A stretch of DNA of 64,000 bases from NCBI RefSeq assembly GCF_901933205.1, contig NC_044591.1, forward strand, positions 1,337,501-1,401,500, written 5' to 3'. Below are positions 1 through 10,029 of this stretch, piece after piece; positions within the stretch are counted from its first letter, which is position 1, and each line of letters starts with the position of its first letter. The translations under genes were made by a program, and so were the position numbers. This DNA is from Camarhynchus parvulus (lineage: Eukaryota > Chordata > Aves > Passeriformes > Thraupidae). Below the pieces are notes generated by a model. It did not search any database and was not told the origin of the DNA. It was given only the letters and a program-made list of their open reading frames with translations.

Positions 1-177
1 GATGCTGGGGGGCACAGGGATCAGGGGATCAATGGATTCATGGCCTCGGTTCTGCCCCATCTCACAGCTCTCCTTGATGCTCCACCAGGTGTGTGCAGAG
101 CACCTCCTCCGTCTCACCCCCAGTCCCACCCCAGCCCCGGGAAGGTTTTGGGGTGCCCCTTCAGCTCCCTGGGTCTG
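1..177. other. Unique intergenic sequence
   Basis: Short non-repetitive stretch before the first array. I recognise nothing in it. Confidence 0.5.
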
Positions 178-515
178 GTGAGCAGTTTGTGGGGAGAGGT
201 TTGCAGGGAGCGGTTTGTGGGGAGAGGTGTGTGGGGAGCGGTTTGTGGGGAGCGGTTTGTGGGGAGCAGTTTGCAAAGAGAAGTTTGCGGGGAGCGGTTT
301 GTGGGCAGCGGTTTGTGGGGTGCAGTTTGTAGGGAGCGGTTTGTGGGGAGCGGTTTGTGGGGTGCAGTTTACCGGGAGCGGTTTGTGGGGAGCAGTTTGC
401 GGTGAGCGGTTTGCAGGGAGCAGTTTGTGGGGTGCAGTTTGTGGGGAGCGGTTTGTGGGGAGCAGTTTGTGGGGAGCGGTTTGAAGGAGCAGTTTGTGGG
501 GAGCGGTTTTTGCAG
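178..515. repeat. 15-bp minisatellite
   Basis: Imperfect tandem copies of GAGCGGTTTGTGGGG, roughly 22 units, with GCAG/GAGC and TGTG/TGCA variants. Confidence 0.9.
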
Positions 516-1037
516 CACTGCAGGATCCCTCCCATGGCCACATTTCCTATGGAAATCCTCATCCCTCCCTCAATGGGACGGGCCCACCCCAGACCATTCA
601 CTTCTTCTCCCCAGTCCCCTCCTCACTCCCAGCTGTACTCCAGCCGCTGTTGGAGGTTTTCTCCAAGATTTCCTCATTTTTGGGGGCATCCTCGCTCGGA
701 TCAGGCTTGGGCTGACTCTGGGGAAATCATTTCAGAAATGATTGATTTTATCTGGGTGGGAGGAGAAGGGGCTGGGTGGGCTCTGCTCCCACACCCTCCA
801 TGCCCCTCCAGCACCTCAGTCAGGTCATTCCTGATTGATCCCAGGATTCCCATCCCAGTGAGGTAAATGAGACGTTGGGCTGCCCAGGAGGGACAGGGCA
901 GGGGTGTGAGGAGGGAGCCTGGCACTGCCAGGGGAGCAGAACCAGCCTGGTGCCAAATCCCAGCTCCTCAGGTTCCATCGATATCCAGATCAGGGCTCAG
1001 CCTCTGCCAGGGCTGGGCTTGGGCCCTCTGGAGCTCA
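516..1037. other. Unique intergenic sequence
   Basis: Non-repetitive sequence with no recognisable gene, RNA or element. Confidence 0.5.
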
Positions 1038-1330
1038 GCTGAGGAGCTGTTCCTGGAGCTGTTCTGGAGCTGTTCTGGAGCTGTTCCTGGAGCTGTTCCT
1101 GGAGCTGTTCCTGGAGCTGTTCCTGGAGCTGTTCTGGAGCTGTTCTGGAGCTGTTCTGGAGCTGATCTTGGAGTTGTTCCTGGAGCTGTTCCTGGATTTA
1201 TCCTGGAGCTGTCCTGGATCTCTCCTGGAGCTATTCTGGAGCTGCTCCGGATCTGTGCCTGGATCTGTGCCTGGAGCTGTCCTGGAGCTGTTCCTGGATT
1301 TATCCTGGAGCTGTTCCTGGAGCTGGCTTG
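1038..1330. repeat. 12-bp minisatellite
   Basis: Tandem GAGCTGTTCCTG and shortened GAGCTGTTCTG units, becoming irregular (GGATCTGTGCCT) on the right. Confidence 0.9.
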
Positions 1331-1563
1331 GATCCGTCACACCTTCGTGGGTTCCTGCTCCTTCCTCAGGCAGGAAAAGCTGTCACGCTGCCCTCCCCCA
1401 GTGCCCTCACTGGTAACTTTTGGAGCTGTGCTGTTCTCTCCTCATTCACAGAAAACCCTTCCTTTGCACCTCGGCTTTTCAGGGATGGAAATCGCCTTCC
1501 CCTTGTTCCCCTCCAGCCCTTCCCTGCCCCTGTTCCTGTATGGCTGTGCCTCCCTCTCCCTTC

Positions 1564-1945
1564 CATCCTGCCCAAATCCCTGCCCAGATCCCAGCCCAAA
1601 TCACTGCCCAGATCCGTGCCCCAGCCCAAATTCTTTCCCCTGCCCAAATCCCTGCCCCCATATTCCTTGCCCTTGTCCAAATCCCTGCCCCAATCCCTGC
1701 CCAAATCCATGCCACTGCCCAAATCCCTGCCCAATTCTGTGCCCCTGCCAAATTCCTTGCCCTTGTCCCAAATCCCTGCCCCAATCCCTGCTCCAATCTC
1801 AGCCTCAATCTCGCCTCAGTCCCAGCCCCAATCCCTGCCCCAATCCCTGCCCCAGTCCCTGCCCTTGCCCAAATCTCAGCCCCCCAAATCCCTTCTCCAA
1901 TCCCAGCCCCAATCCCAGCCCCAATCCCAGTCCCGGGCCCCAATC
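1564..1945. repeat. 12-bp C-rich minisatellite
   Basis: Degenerate tandem copies of CAAATCCCTGCC, strongly C-rich on this strand. Confidence 0.88.
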
Positions 1946-1959
1946 CCTGCTGGTCCCTC

Positions 1960-2160
1960 CCCGCCTCTCCCAGCCCCGTTCGTTCCCTGTTTACCGCGGC
2001 TGTTTGTGTCAGGGCTCAGCTCTAATTTAATCAAGGCCGGGACGCAATTCCAGCCTTGTTTGCCCAGCCCGCGGCCCCGCTCCTGATTAATTCCCGGAGC
2101 GTCACAAGCGCTGTTCTGCCTTGTTTGTCACCGCTGCCGTGCCTGCCCCCGGGCTCCGGG
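1960..2160. other. Unique island, candidate conserved noncoding element
   Basis: Between two minisatellites lies about 200 bases of complex sequence with CTAATTTAATC, CCTGATTAATTCC and CCTTGTTTG twice. TAAT cores are typical of homeodomain sites. There is no open frame of note. Functional status is a guess. Confidence 0.25.
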
Positions 2161-2175
2161 TGCTGGGAGAGATCC

Positions 2176-3250
2176 CGGGATGGAGACACCAGGCTGAACC
2201 CAAAGTCCTGGGATGGAGACACCAGGCTGAACCCAGACCCCCAGGATGGCGATGGGGACGCCAGGCTGCACCCAAAGTCCTGGGATGGGGACACCAGGCT
2301 GAACCCAGACCCCTGGGATGGGGACACCAGGCTGAACCCAAAGTCCTGGGATGGGGACACCAGGCTGAACCCAAAGTCCTGGGATGGGGACACCAGGCTG
2401 AACCCAGACCCCTGGGATGGGGACACCAGGCTGAACCCAGACCCCCGGGATGAGGATGAGGATGGGGACACCAGGCCAAACCCAGAGTCCTGGGATGGGG
2501 ATGGGAGCACCAAGGTACACCCAAACCCCTGGGATGGAGATGGAGATGGGGGCAAGGACACCAGGCTGCACCCAAACCCCTGACATGGGGACACCAGGCT
2601 GCACCCAACCCACCCCAGGACGGGGATGGGGGCACCAAGGTACACCCAAACCCCCTGGGATGGGGACACCAAGCTGTACCCAAACCCCTGAGATGGGGAT
2701 GGGATGGAGATGGAGATGGAGATGGAGATGGAGATGGAGATGGAGACAGGGACACCAGGTTGCACCCAAAGCCCCAGGATGGGGACTCCAAGCTGTACCC
2801 AGCCCGCCTCAGATGGAGATGGGAATGGGGACACCAGGCTGAACCCAAAGTCCAGGGATGGGGACACCAAGGTGCACCCAAACCCCCTAGGATGGAGATG
2901 GGAATGGGGACACCAGGCTGCAGCCAAACCCCTGGGATCAGAATGGGGATAGGGATGGGGATGGGGATCAGAGCACCAAGGTGCAGCCAAACCCCCCTGA
3001 GATGGGAGCACCAGGCTGCACCCAAACCCCCCTGAGATGGGAGCACCAGGCTGCACCCAAACCCCCCTGAGATGGGAGCACCAGGCTGCACCCAAACTCC
3101 TGGGATGGGGATGGAGATAGGGATGGAGACACCAGGCTGCACCCAAACCTCCCTGGGAAGGAGATGGGGATGGGAATGGGGATGGAGATGGAGATGGGGA
3201 TGGGAATGGGGATGGGGATGGAAATGGGGACACCAGGCCGCCCCCAAATC
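2176..3250. repeat. 33-bp minisatellite with GATGGA sub-array
   Basis: Units of about 33 bases carry GGGATGGGGACACCAGGCTG and then AACCCAAAGTCCT, with many variants. A hexamer tract of GATGGA lies at 2705-2745 and GATGGG-rich tracts near 3160-3230. Confidence 0.92.
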
Positions 3251-3435
3251 CCTGAGACACCCACTGAAAATCCAGCAGCTCTGGCTGTGCCCCAGCTCCC
3301 TGCTGGGGAAAATCGGTGGCTCTCTGTAGGAATTGCTGCTGGGGAGCTCCTCCTGGCCAAACTGGGATAAACTTCCCAAAACAGGAGTCCTGGGGATCTG
3401 TGGGAATTCTGTCCATGTCCACTCTGCTGGGCTGG

Positions 3436-3955
3436 GAATCTGCAGAACCCCTTTGGATCTGAATTCCTCCTGTCAAACAGGGATGGGAATCTGGGCTGGG
3501 AATTTGGGGAACCCCTTTGGATCGGAATTCCTGCTCTACCAAACAGAATGGGAATCTCTGGAACCCCTTTGTATCTGAATTCCTGCTCTATCAAACAGGG
3601 ATGGGAATCTCTGGAATCCCTTTGGATCTGAATTCCTGCTGTATCAAACAGGGATGGGAATTTGGGGAACCCCTTGGGATCTGAATTCCTCCTGTCAAAC
3701 AGGGATGGGAATCTGGGCTGGGAATCTGCAGAAATCCTTTGGTTTTGGATCTGAATTCCTGCTCTGTCAAACAGGGATGGGAATCCAGGGTGGGAATCTG
3801 CAGAACCCCTCTGGGTCTGAATTCCTGCTCTGTCAAACAGGGATGGGAATCTGCAGAACCCCTTTGGATTTGGATTTCAATTCCTCCTCTATCAAACAGC
3901 ATGGGAATCTCTGGAACCCCTTTGGATCTGAATTCCTCCTGTCAAACAGGGATCA
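3436..3955. repeat. Minisatellite of about 50-60 bp
   Basis: About nine tandem copies contain TCAAACAGGGATGGGAATCT and then CCCTTTGGATCTGAATTCCT. Confidence 0.9.
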
Positions 3956-4163
3956 GCACATTCCCAGCTGCAGGGTAAGGAGCACTGCTGGAGTTCATCA
4001 TTCACTGGGAGGTTCCTCCTGCAGGTTCTGTGTCTGGGAGCTGGAAAAGCACAGGAGAATATTCCCTCACCAAGCAGAGGAAGCTGGAAAACGAGGGTGT
4101 AGCTGCAGGGAGTATCTTGGAATGGTTGGAATTACTGTGGGGGGAATTACTGGGTGGAATCAC

Positions 4164-4545
4164 TGTCACAGATATCTTCTATGAAAAATCCTTTCCTTAG
4201 GATTTTTCCTCCTGAGAAGCTGAGAGGCCTCAGGAACAAAATGTAACCAATGATTATCTGCTGCTGTGGAATGCAACAGGTGCATCTGTGATTGGTCTCA
4301 TGTGGTTGTTTCTAATTAACAGCCAATCACAGTCAGCTGGCTCGGACTCTGTCTGAGACAGAAACTTTTGTTATCATTCTTTCTTTTGCTATTCTTAGCC
4401 AGCCTTCTGATGAAATCCTTTCTTCTATTATTTTAGTATAGTTTTAATATAATATATATCATAAAATAATAAATCAAGCCTTCTGAAACATGGAGTCAGA
4501 TCCTCGTCTCTTCCCTCATCCTCGGACCCCTGTGACACGGTCACA
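4164..4545 (+). mobile_element. Solo LTR (copy 1), endogenous retrovirus type
   Basis: The 382-base element starts TGTCACAGATAT and ends GACACGGTCACA. It is flanked by the direct repeat GAATCAC at 4157-4163 and 4546-4552, a target site duplication. It shares nearly its whole length with 37934-38317. It contains CCAATCAC, TATAATAT-like AT sequence and AATAAATCAAGCCTTCTG near the 3' end, consistent with a plus-strand polyadenylation signal. No internal viral genes are adjacent. Confidence 0.9.
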
Positions 4546-4615
4546 GAATCACCCGACAGGGAGGGAACGGGTTAATTCTTTTAGGGAGGGGAGGTGTGGG
4601 ATCAGTCGGGGTCCC

Positions 4616-4708
4616 GGGATGGGATGGGATGGGATGGGATGGGATGGGATGGGATGGGATGGGATGGGATGGGATGGGATGGGATGGGATGGGATGGGAT
4701 GGGATGGG
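4616..4708. repeat. (GGGAT)n pentanucleotide array
   Basis: About 18 perfect GGGAT copies. Regular G-triplet spacing gives quadruplex potential on the plus strand. Confidence 0.97.
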
Positions 4709-5650
4709 TGGCGCTGCTGCGGGGACGAGCTCTGGATTTTTCACGCGGGCCGTGAGGTCGGGCTGAGAAAAGGGGGATGGAAAAGCAGCAGGAGAAGGGT
4801 GGAGGGGGGGAACCGGAGCTGCGGCCGCTTGGATTTCAGCTCTCTGGGGGCAACGCGGAGCCCTGAACACTTTCCCAGGCTGCGAGCAGGAGCCGCAGCT
4901 GCCGCCCCCCGGCCGGGGCTGAAGCGGCGCCAAAGCCGCGGCGCTCCCGGTGAATCGGGAGCCGGGGACGGTTCCAGGCTGGAGCAGGAAGATGAGAGCC
5001 TCCCCGGCCGGCAGCAGCTGCTCCCCACACTGCCCGGCCCTGGCGAGCTGTCAGCGCCCCACAGGAGCTGACCCGGGGAGGGCGGGCTGGGAGGGCAGGT
5101 GGGAATTAGCGGGGAATTATCGCCTTCCCCGCAGCCCGGGCGGCTCCGCGTCACCCCTCCTCATCCTCGGGGACAGGGCTCGGTCCGGGAGTGGGACGGG
5201 CAGCAGCCCCCGAGGGGCTGGGTGGGCGCCCCGTGTCCTCCAAGGGGCTCAATCCGCCCCAGCCCGGAAAGGAACCGGGGCAGTTCCCGTTTTAGGGGCC
5301 GAACCTGCAGCAAACTGAGGATTTCACCTTCATCCCTCCGTGCTCAGCCCCTGCCCCTCTGCAGGGAGCAGCTCCCGGCTCCAAGCGGGATTTCCTGCTG
5401 GAAGCTGCTCCCTCCTGTGCCAGGCGAGGAGCGGCATCCAAGGGATGGGACAGGGCAAGGACAGCTCTGCTATTCCTGGGGTGGGCTAAACCCCCAAACC
5501 GCTCCGTTCCGGGCTCCTGCGAGGCGGGAATGGCTCAGGGCCGGGATTTTGGCAGATCCCCCATCACCAGTGCAGCCCAAAGCCGCGGCTTTGCCCGGCC
5601 CAGCTGGGTTTGGGCTCGGGGTGCTCTGAGCGGGGTCAGGAGCTGGAGCT
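4709..5650. other. GC- and CpG-rich unique intergenic block
   Basis: Non-repetitive, CpG-containing sequence (CGGCGCCAAAGCCGCGGCGC near 4925). No exon with splice sites and no homologue is recognised. It could be an orphan CpG island. Confidence 0.35.
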
Positions 5651-5900
5651 CCTTTCCTTTCCTTTCCTTTCCTTTCCTTTCCTTTCCTTTCCTTTCCTTT
5701 CCTTTCCTTTCCTTTCCTTTCCTTTCCTTTCCTTTCCTTTCCTTTCCTTTCCTTTCCTTTCCTTTCCTTTCCTTTCCTTTCCTTTCCTTTCCTTTCCTTT
5801 CCTTTCCCCTTCTCCTTCTCCTTCTCCTTCTCCTTCTCCTTCTCCTTCTCCTTCTCCTTCTCCTTCTCCTTCTCCTTCTCCTTCTCCTTCTCCTTTTCTC
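5651..5900. repeat. (CCTTT)n then (CTTCTC)n pyrimidine array
   Basis: About 31 perfect CCTTT pentamers to about 5805 change abruptly to about 14 CTTCTC hexamers. It is a pure polypyrimidine strand of 250 bases. Confidence 0.97.
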
Positions 5901-5995
5901 CTTCTCCTTCCTTTTCCTTTTTCTTTCCTTCCTTTTTCCTTTCCCTTTCCCCACCCCTCCCCTCCCGGCTGCCCCTGCCGGCCTTCAGGAACATT

Positions 5996-6235
5996 CCTTT
6001 TTGGGGTGCCCCGTTCCAGATGCATTCCCGGTTTTGGGGTGCCCCGTTCATTCCCGGTTGTTGGGGTGCCCCGTTCATTCCCGGTTTTGGGGTGCCCCAT
6101 TCCAGATGCATTCCCGGTTTTTGGGGTGCCTCGTTCATTCCCGGTGTTTGGGGTGCCCCGTTCCAGATGCATTCCCGGTTTTTGGGGTGCCCCGTTCATT
6201 CCCGGTTTTTGGGGTGCCCCGTTCCCCCCGAGGAC
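5996..6235. repeat. Minisatellite of about 28 bp
   Basis: Copies of TTTTGGGGTGCCCCGTTCAT plus TCCCGG, alternating with a longer form containing CCAGATGCATTCCCGG. Confidence 0.9.
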
Positions 6236-6570
6236 CGCAGGAGCCGCGGCCGGGGCTGATCTCCCGTGGCCGGGCTGGATCGGAGCGGGGAGAATCGATT
6301 GTCCCCGCTTGTCCCCGCTTGTCCCCGCGGCTCTGCCCGCCCGGCGCGGCCCCAGTGTCAGCGCCGCGATCTCCGCTCTGCCAGCACCGGGCACGGAACC
6401 GAGGGGGGGCGTGGGGGGGAAAAAATCCCCCCAAAAACAACAAGGGCAGAGCGGGGCCGCCGCTGGGAGGATGCGGAAAATCGGGCCCGGGGCTGGGAAC
6501 GCGCAGATCCCTTATCGGGCTGGGATGGAAAACAGCGCTGAGATGGAAGCGGTGATACATCTTAAACAGC
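6236..6570. other. CpG-rich unique island
   Basis: Short GC-rich non-repetitive stretch between two arrays (CGCGGCCGGGG, GGCGCGGCCCC). No gene is seen. Confidence 0.35.
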
Positions 6571-6797
6571 CGGGGAGGGGAGGGGAGGGGAGGGGAGGGG
6601 AGGGGAGGGAAGGGAAGGGAAGGGAAGGGAAGGGAAGGGAAGGGAAGGGAAGGGAAGGGAAGGGAAGGGAAGGAAGGGAAGGAAGGGAAGGGAAGGGAAG
6701 GAAGGGAAGGAAGGGAAGGGAAGGGAAGGGAAGGGAAGGGAAGGGAAGGGAAGGGAAGGGAAGGGAAGGGAAGGGAAGGGAAGGGAAGGGAAGGGAG
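6571..6797. repeat. (GGGGA)n/(GGGAA)n purine array
   Basis: Seven GGGGA units are followed by about 38 GGGAA units with a few GGAA variants. Pure purine on the plus strand. Confidence 0.97.
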
Positions 6798-6935
6798 GTC
6801 TCTGACTGCAGCTGAGCCCGGGGGGGCTGGGCTATAGGGACGGGAGCAGATTTTGGGATAACCCCCAGGAGAGGGACTGAGGGGGCAGAGAGCCCCCGGT
6901 GGGATGGAAGGGAAAGGCATCCGTGGGGATGAGGA

Positions 6936-7130
6936 TGGGCTGGGTGAGGGTGAGGAGGAGGAGGATAAGGAGGGAAAGGAGGACGAGAAGGATGAAGAGG
7001 ATGAGGAAGACGAGGAGGATGAGGAGGATGAAGAGGATGAGGCGGATGAAGAGGATGAGGAAGATGAAGAGGATGAGGAGGATGAGAAGGACAAGGAGGA
7101 TGAGGAGGATGAGGAGGATGAGGATGTGGC
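6936..7130. repeat. GAGGAT/GATGAG purine-rich hexamer array
   Basis: Degenerate GAGGAT repeats. Open on the plus strand as Glu/Asp-rich and on the minus strand as Ser-rich, but low complexity in every frame. Confidence 0.92.
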
Positions 7131-7734
7131 GTTTGGGGGCATTGTTGTTTGAAGGATGGGGCACACCCCGGGGGACAAAGGGCTGGAGCTCCCCCTGCCC
7201 ACCCTGGCCCAGGATCCATCCCTGTGGATGGAGCAGGACCCATCCCTTCGGCTGGGCTGGGATCCCCCCTTTGGATCTGCCAGGATCCAGATTTTGGACC
7301 TGCCGGGATCCACCCCTGTGGGTGGCTCTGCATGCCTGGATCAGCTCTGACCCTCCCAGGTCCCCTCCCATGGGACAGAACCCCCCCGAGTGCTTCCGTG
7401 TCCCCCCCCAGCTCCAGCTCCGGCTGCTCCCGGTCCTGGGGCCGATCCGGGCAAAGCTCCCTCCTGATCCCAAAGTTCTCTCCCAATCCCAAAATTCCCT
7501 CCTAGTCTCAAAGTTCCCTCCCAATCCCAAGGTTCCCTCCTAACCCCAAATCCCAGCTCTGTGCCACCAGCAGCCCCTCCTGCCCCTCCTGCCGGGGGTG
7601 CTTTGTGCCCGGGGGGTTCCCGCAGAGCCGGGGGGGCTCCGGGACCCTTCCCCTGCTCCCCCCACCCCGGGTCAGGCGGGCTCCGGAGCTCCCGGGACAG
7701 CGGAGCCGCTGCTCCCGCCCCTGCTCTGCCAGCC
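7131..7734. other. Unique intergenic sequence
   Basis: No gene or element is recognised. The right half has short CAATCCCAAAGTTCCCTCC-like repeats at about 7470-7545. Confidence 0.4.
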
Positions 7735-7858
7735 CAGCTAAGCCCGGCCCAGCCAGGCCCGGCCCAGTCAGGCCCAGCCCAGCCAGGCCCGGCCCAGTCA
7801 GGCTCAGCCCAGCCAGGCCCGGCCCAGTCAGGCTCAGCCCAGTCAGGCCCAGTCAGGG
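7735..7858. repeat. 15-bp minisatellite
   Basis: Tandem AGCCAGGCCCGGCCC and AGTCAGGCTCAGCCC units. Confidence 0.92.
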
Positions 7859-7961
7859 GAGGAGAGGGGGCAGCACTCTGGGGGCTCGGGCCTCACTCCT
7901 GGGTGGGTGATTTTGGGGAAGCAGCAGCTCAGGGGGAGGTTTGGGGTTGGGAGAGGCACTG

Positions 7962-8112
7962 AAGGAGGAGCTGGGGCTGCCCCTGGGGCCCTGGCAGTGC
8001 CCAAGGCCGGGCTGGGCAGGGATTGGGGCACCTGGGACAGGGGAAGGTGTCCCTGCCATGGCAGGGGGCACTGGGTGGGATCTGAGGTGCCTCCATCCCA
8101 AACCATCCCATG
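7962..8112 (+). mobile_element. CR1 LINE 3' fragment
   Basis: Contains GAGCTGGGGCTGCCCCTGG, CAGTGCCCAAGGCCGGGCTGG, GGTGTCCCTGCCATGGCAGG and CATCCCAAACCATCCCATGG. These are the known CR1 3' landmarks in sense orientation, 5'-truncated and diverged. Confidence 0.85.
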
Positions 8113-8127
8113 GTTCTGTCATTTGTG

Positions 8128-8335
8128 ATTCATTCTGATGCCTCAGGTTTAGATTTTCTGGGTTTCACATTCTGCGCTGATATCTCAGGTTTTAGATTTT
8201 CTATTTTTCACATTCTGTGCTGCTTTGGTGTGCGGGTCTGGGCTTCACATCAGGGCCTGGTGAGCTCTGCACAGAGCAGGGAGACAAAACAATTCCTGCT
8301 CTGCTGGCACCAAGGACAAACGATCCAAATTCCCC
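8128..8335 (+). mobile_element. Partial LTR related to the copy at 53965-54425
   Basis: TCAGGTTTTAGATTTTCTA through CACATTCTGTGCTG and AGACAAAACAATTCC matches the 5' part of the 54-kb LTR. A segment of about 45 bases (CAGGTTT(T)AGATTTTCT to CATTCTGYGCTG) is tandemly duplicated here. The 3' part is missing. Confidence 0.6.
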
Positions 8336-8769
8336 CGGTCCGGGGCCCTCCCCGGTGGGATCGGGGCGCTCTGTGCCCGAGGTTTCCAGGGCTTGCATGG
8401 TAAAAGACTCGGGGGATGCTTGAGGTGCTCCCAGCCCCTCCTTTTCCAGGTTTTTCCCTGCCCCGAGGTGGGGTCACGGCTCCTCGGGGATGTGAATCCC
8501 TCTTTATTTGTTTTAGCTGGAAGCTGACATCCCGCTGCATTCTCATGACTCCGGGACCCGCGGCTTTAACAAAAATGTTAAACATCAGGAGCCTCTCGGT
8601 GATTTCGCGGCGTTTCTGGAGGGGAAGGGGAGTGCAGGCACTTGCTCTTAAACCCGCGGTTTGTTTGTGGAGCGGGGACGGCGCCCCCAAATCCTCTCCC
8701 CTTTCCCGGCCTCCTCCCAGCCCTCCCTGTGGGAAAATCGGGCTCCGGAGCTGAACCCTGCGGCTCTTC
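8336..8769. other. Unique island with AT-rich candidate regulatory core
   Basis: 8495-8635 is complex, non-repetitive sequence (CTTTATTTGTTTTAGCTGG, TGCATTCTCATGACTCC, AACAAAAATGTTAAACATC) unlike the surrounding arrays. No coding signal is seen. It may be a conserved noncoding element. Confidence 0.25.
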
Positions 8770-9030
8770 CCTTCCCTTCCCTTCCCTTCCCTTCCCTTCC
8801 CTTCCCTTCCCTTCCCTTCCCTTCCCTTCCCTTCCCTTCCCTTCCCTTCCCTTCCCTTCCCTTCCCTTCCCTTCCCTTCCCTTCCCTTCCCTTCCCTTCC
8901 CTTCCCAAACCTTCCCTTCCCTTCCCTTCCCAAACCTTCCCTTCCCTTCCCAAACCTTCCCAAACCTTCCCAAACCTTCCCTTCCCTTCCCAAACCTTCC
9001 CAAACCTTCCCTTACCTTCCCAAACCTTCT
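8770..9030. repeat. (TTCCC)n pyrimidine array
   Basis: About 27 perfect TTCCC units, then units interrupted by CAAACC to give CTTCCCAAACC blocks. Confidence 0.97.
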
Positions 9031-9099
9031 CCCATCCCTGGAGCCCCCAGCTCCGGCTGATCCCCCTGGAGGAGCCAGCCCGGCCTTGCAGCTCGGAAG

Positions 9100-9655
9100 G
9101 AGCCACTGCTTTTCCCTCTTTGCCCGTTTTTTCCCCCTCTTTTCCCGTTTTGTTTTTTTTTCCCCGCTTTTCCCCGCTTTTCCCCGGTTTTTTCCCCGTT
9201 TTTTCCCCCGCCTTTTCCCCGGTTTTTTCCCTCTTTTTTCCCACTTTTCCCAGTTTTTCCCGCTTTCCCCCCAGTTTTCCCGGGTTTTTTCCCGGTTTTT
9301 TTTCCCCTCTTTTCCCCTGTTTTTTTTCCTTCTCCTCCCCCTCCCCATTTTCCCCCGATTTTCCCGAGGTTTTTCCCCTTCTTTCCCCGGTTTTTTCCCC
9401 CGCTTCCTCCCCAGGTTTTTCGCCCGTTTTTTTTCCCTGTTTTCCCCATTATTTCCCCCGCTTTCCCCACATTTTTTCCCGTTTTTCGCCCGCTTTTTCC
9501 CCATTTTTTCCCCATTTTTCCCCGCATTTTCCCCCATTTTTCCCGGTTTTTCCCCATTTTCCCCCTTTTTCCCCGGTTTTCCCCCAATTTTTTCCCCCTT
9601 TTCCCAGCTTCTTTCCCCCATTTTCCCCTTTTTCCCCCGTTTCCCCGCGCAGAGC
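9100..9655. repeat. Degenerate TTTTCCC pyrimidine tract
   Basis: About 550 bases of near-pure C/T on the plus strand made of irregular TTTTTCCCC units. The Lys-rich minus frames are compositional artefacts. Confidence 0.92.
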
Positions 9656-10029
9656 GGGATCCCGATCTCCCTCCGCCTCCGCTCCCAACCCCGCGAGCTC
9701 CTCCCGCTCCCCCGAGCCCCTGGGGCAGAACCGGCGAGAGCAGAAACACCACGGGGCAGAAAGAGAGGCAACCCAGCCCGGGGCGGATTTTATCCCTGGC
9801 AAACCCCGGGATGAGCTCGGCGCTCCTGGATCCCCCCGCGCCGCGTTTTCCCTCCGCTGTGCCCTCCCTCCCTCCCTCTGTGGCTCTTTTCTCCTCCTCA
9901 TCCTTTAATGAAAATTCCCGGAAACCCCTGGCAGCGCTGGGAAGAGACAGAGGGAGGGATTGGGGGGTGGTTTTGGGGGTCTCACTCTGTGCCCCCCCGG
10001 CTGTGCCCTGCTGCCCGCGCCCAGCAGCG
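9656..10029. other. Unique GC-rich intergenic sequence
   Basis: No gene or element is recognised. Confidence 0.4.

Noticed and set aside
2031..3542. Open frame of about 500 residues on the minus strand
   Set aside because: It is a translation of the 33-bp minisatellite; parallel frames on both strands are equally open and the composition is purely repetitive.
5470..6815. Lys/Glu- or Ser/Phe-rich open frames
   Set aside because: Translations of CCTTT, CTTCTC and GGGAA arrays; no start context, splice sites or complex sequence.
8578..9908. Long Lys/Gly-rich minus frame and Phe/Pro-rich plus frames
   Set aside because: Artefacts of a 900-base pyrimidine tract, which avoids stops by composition.
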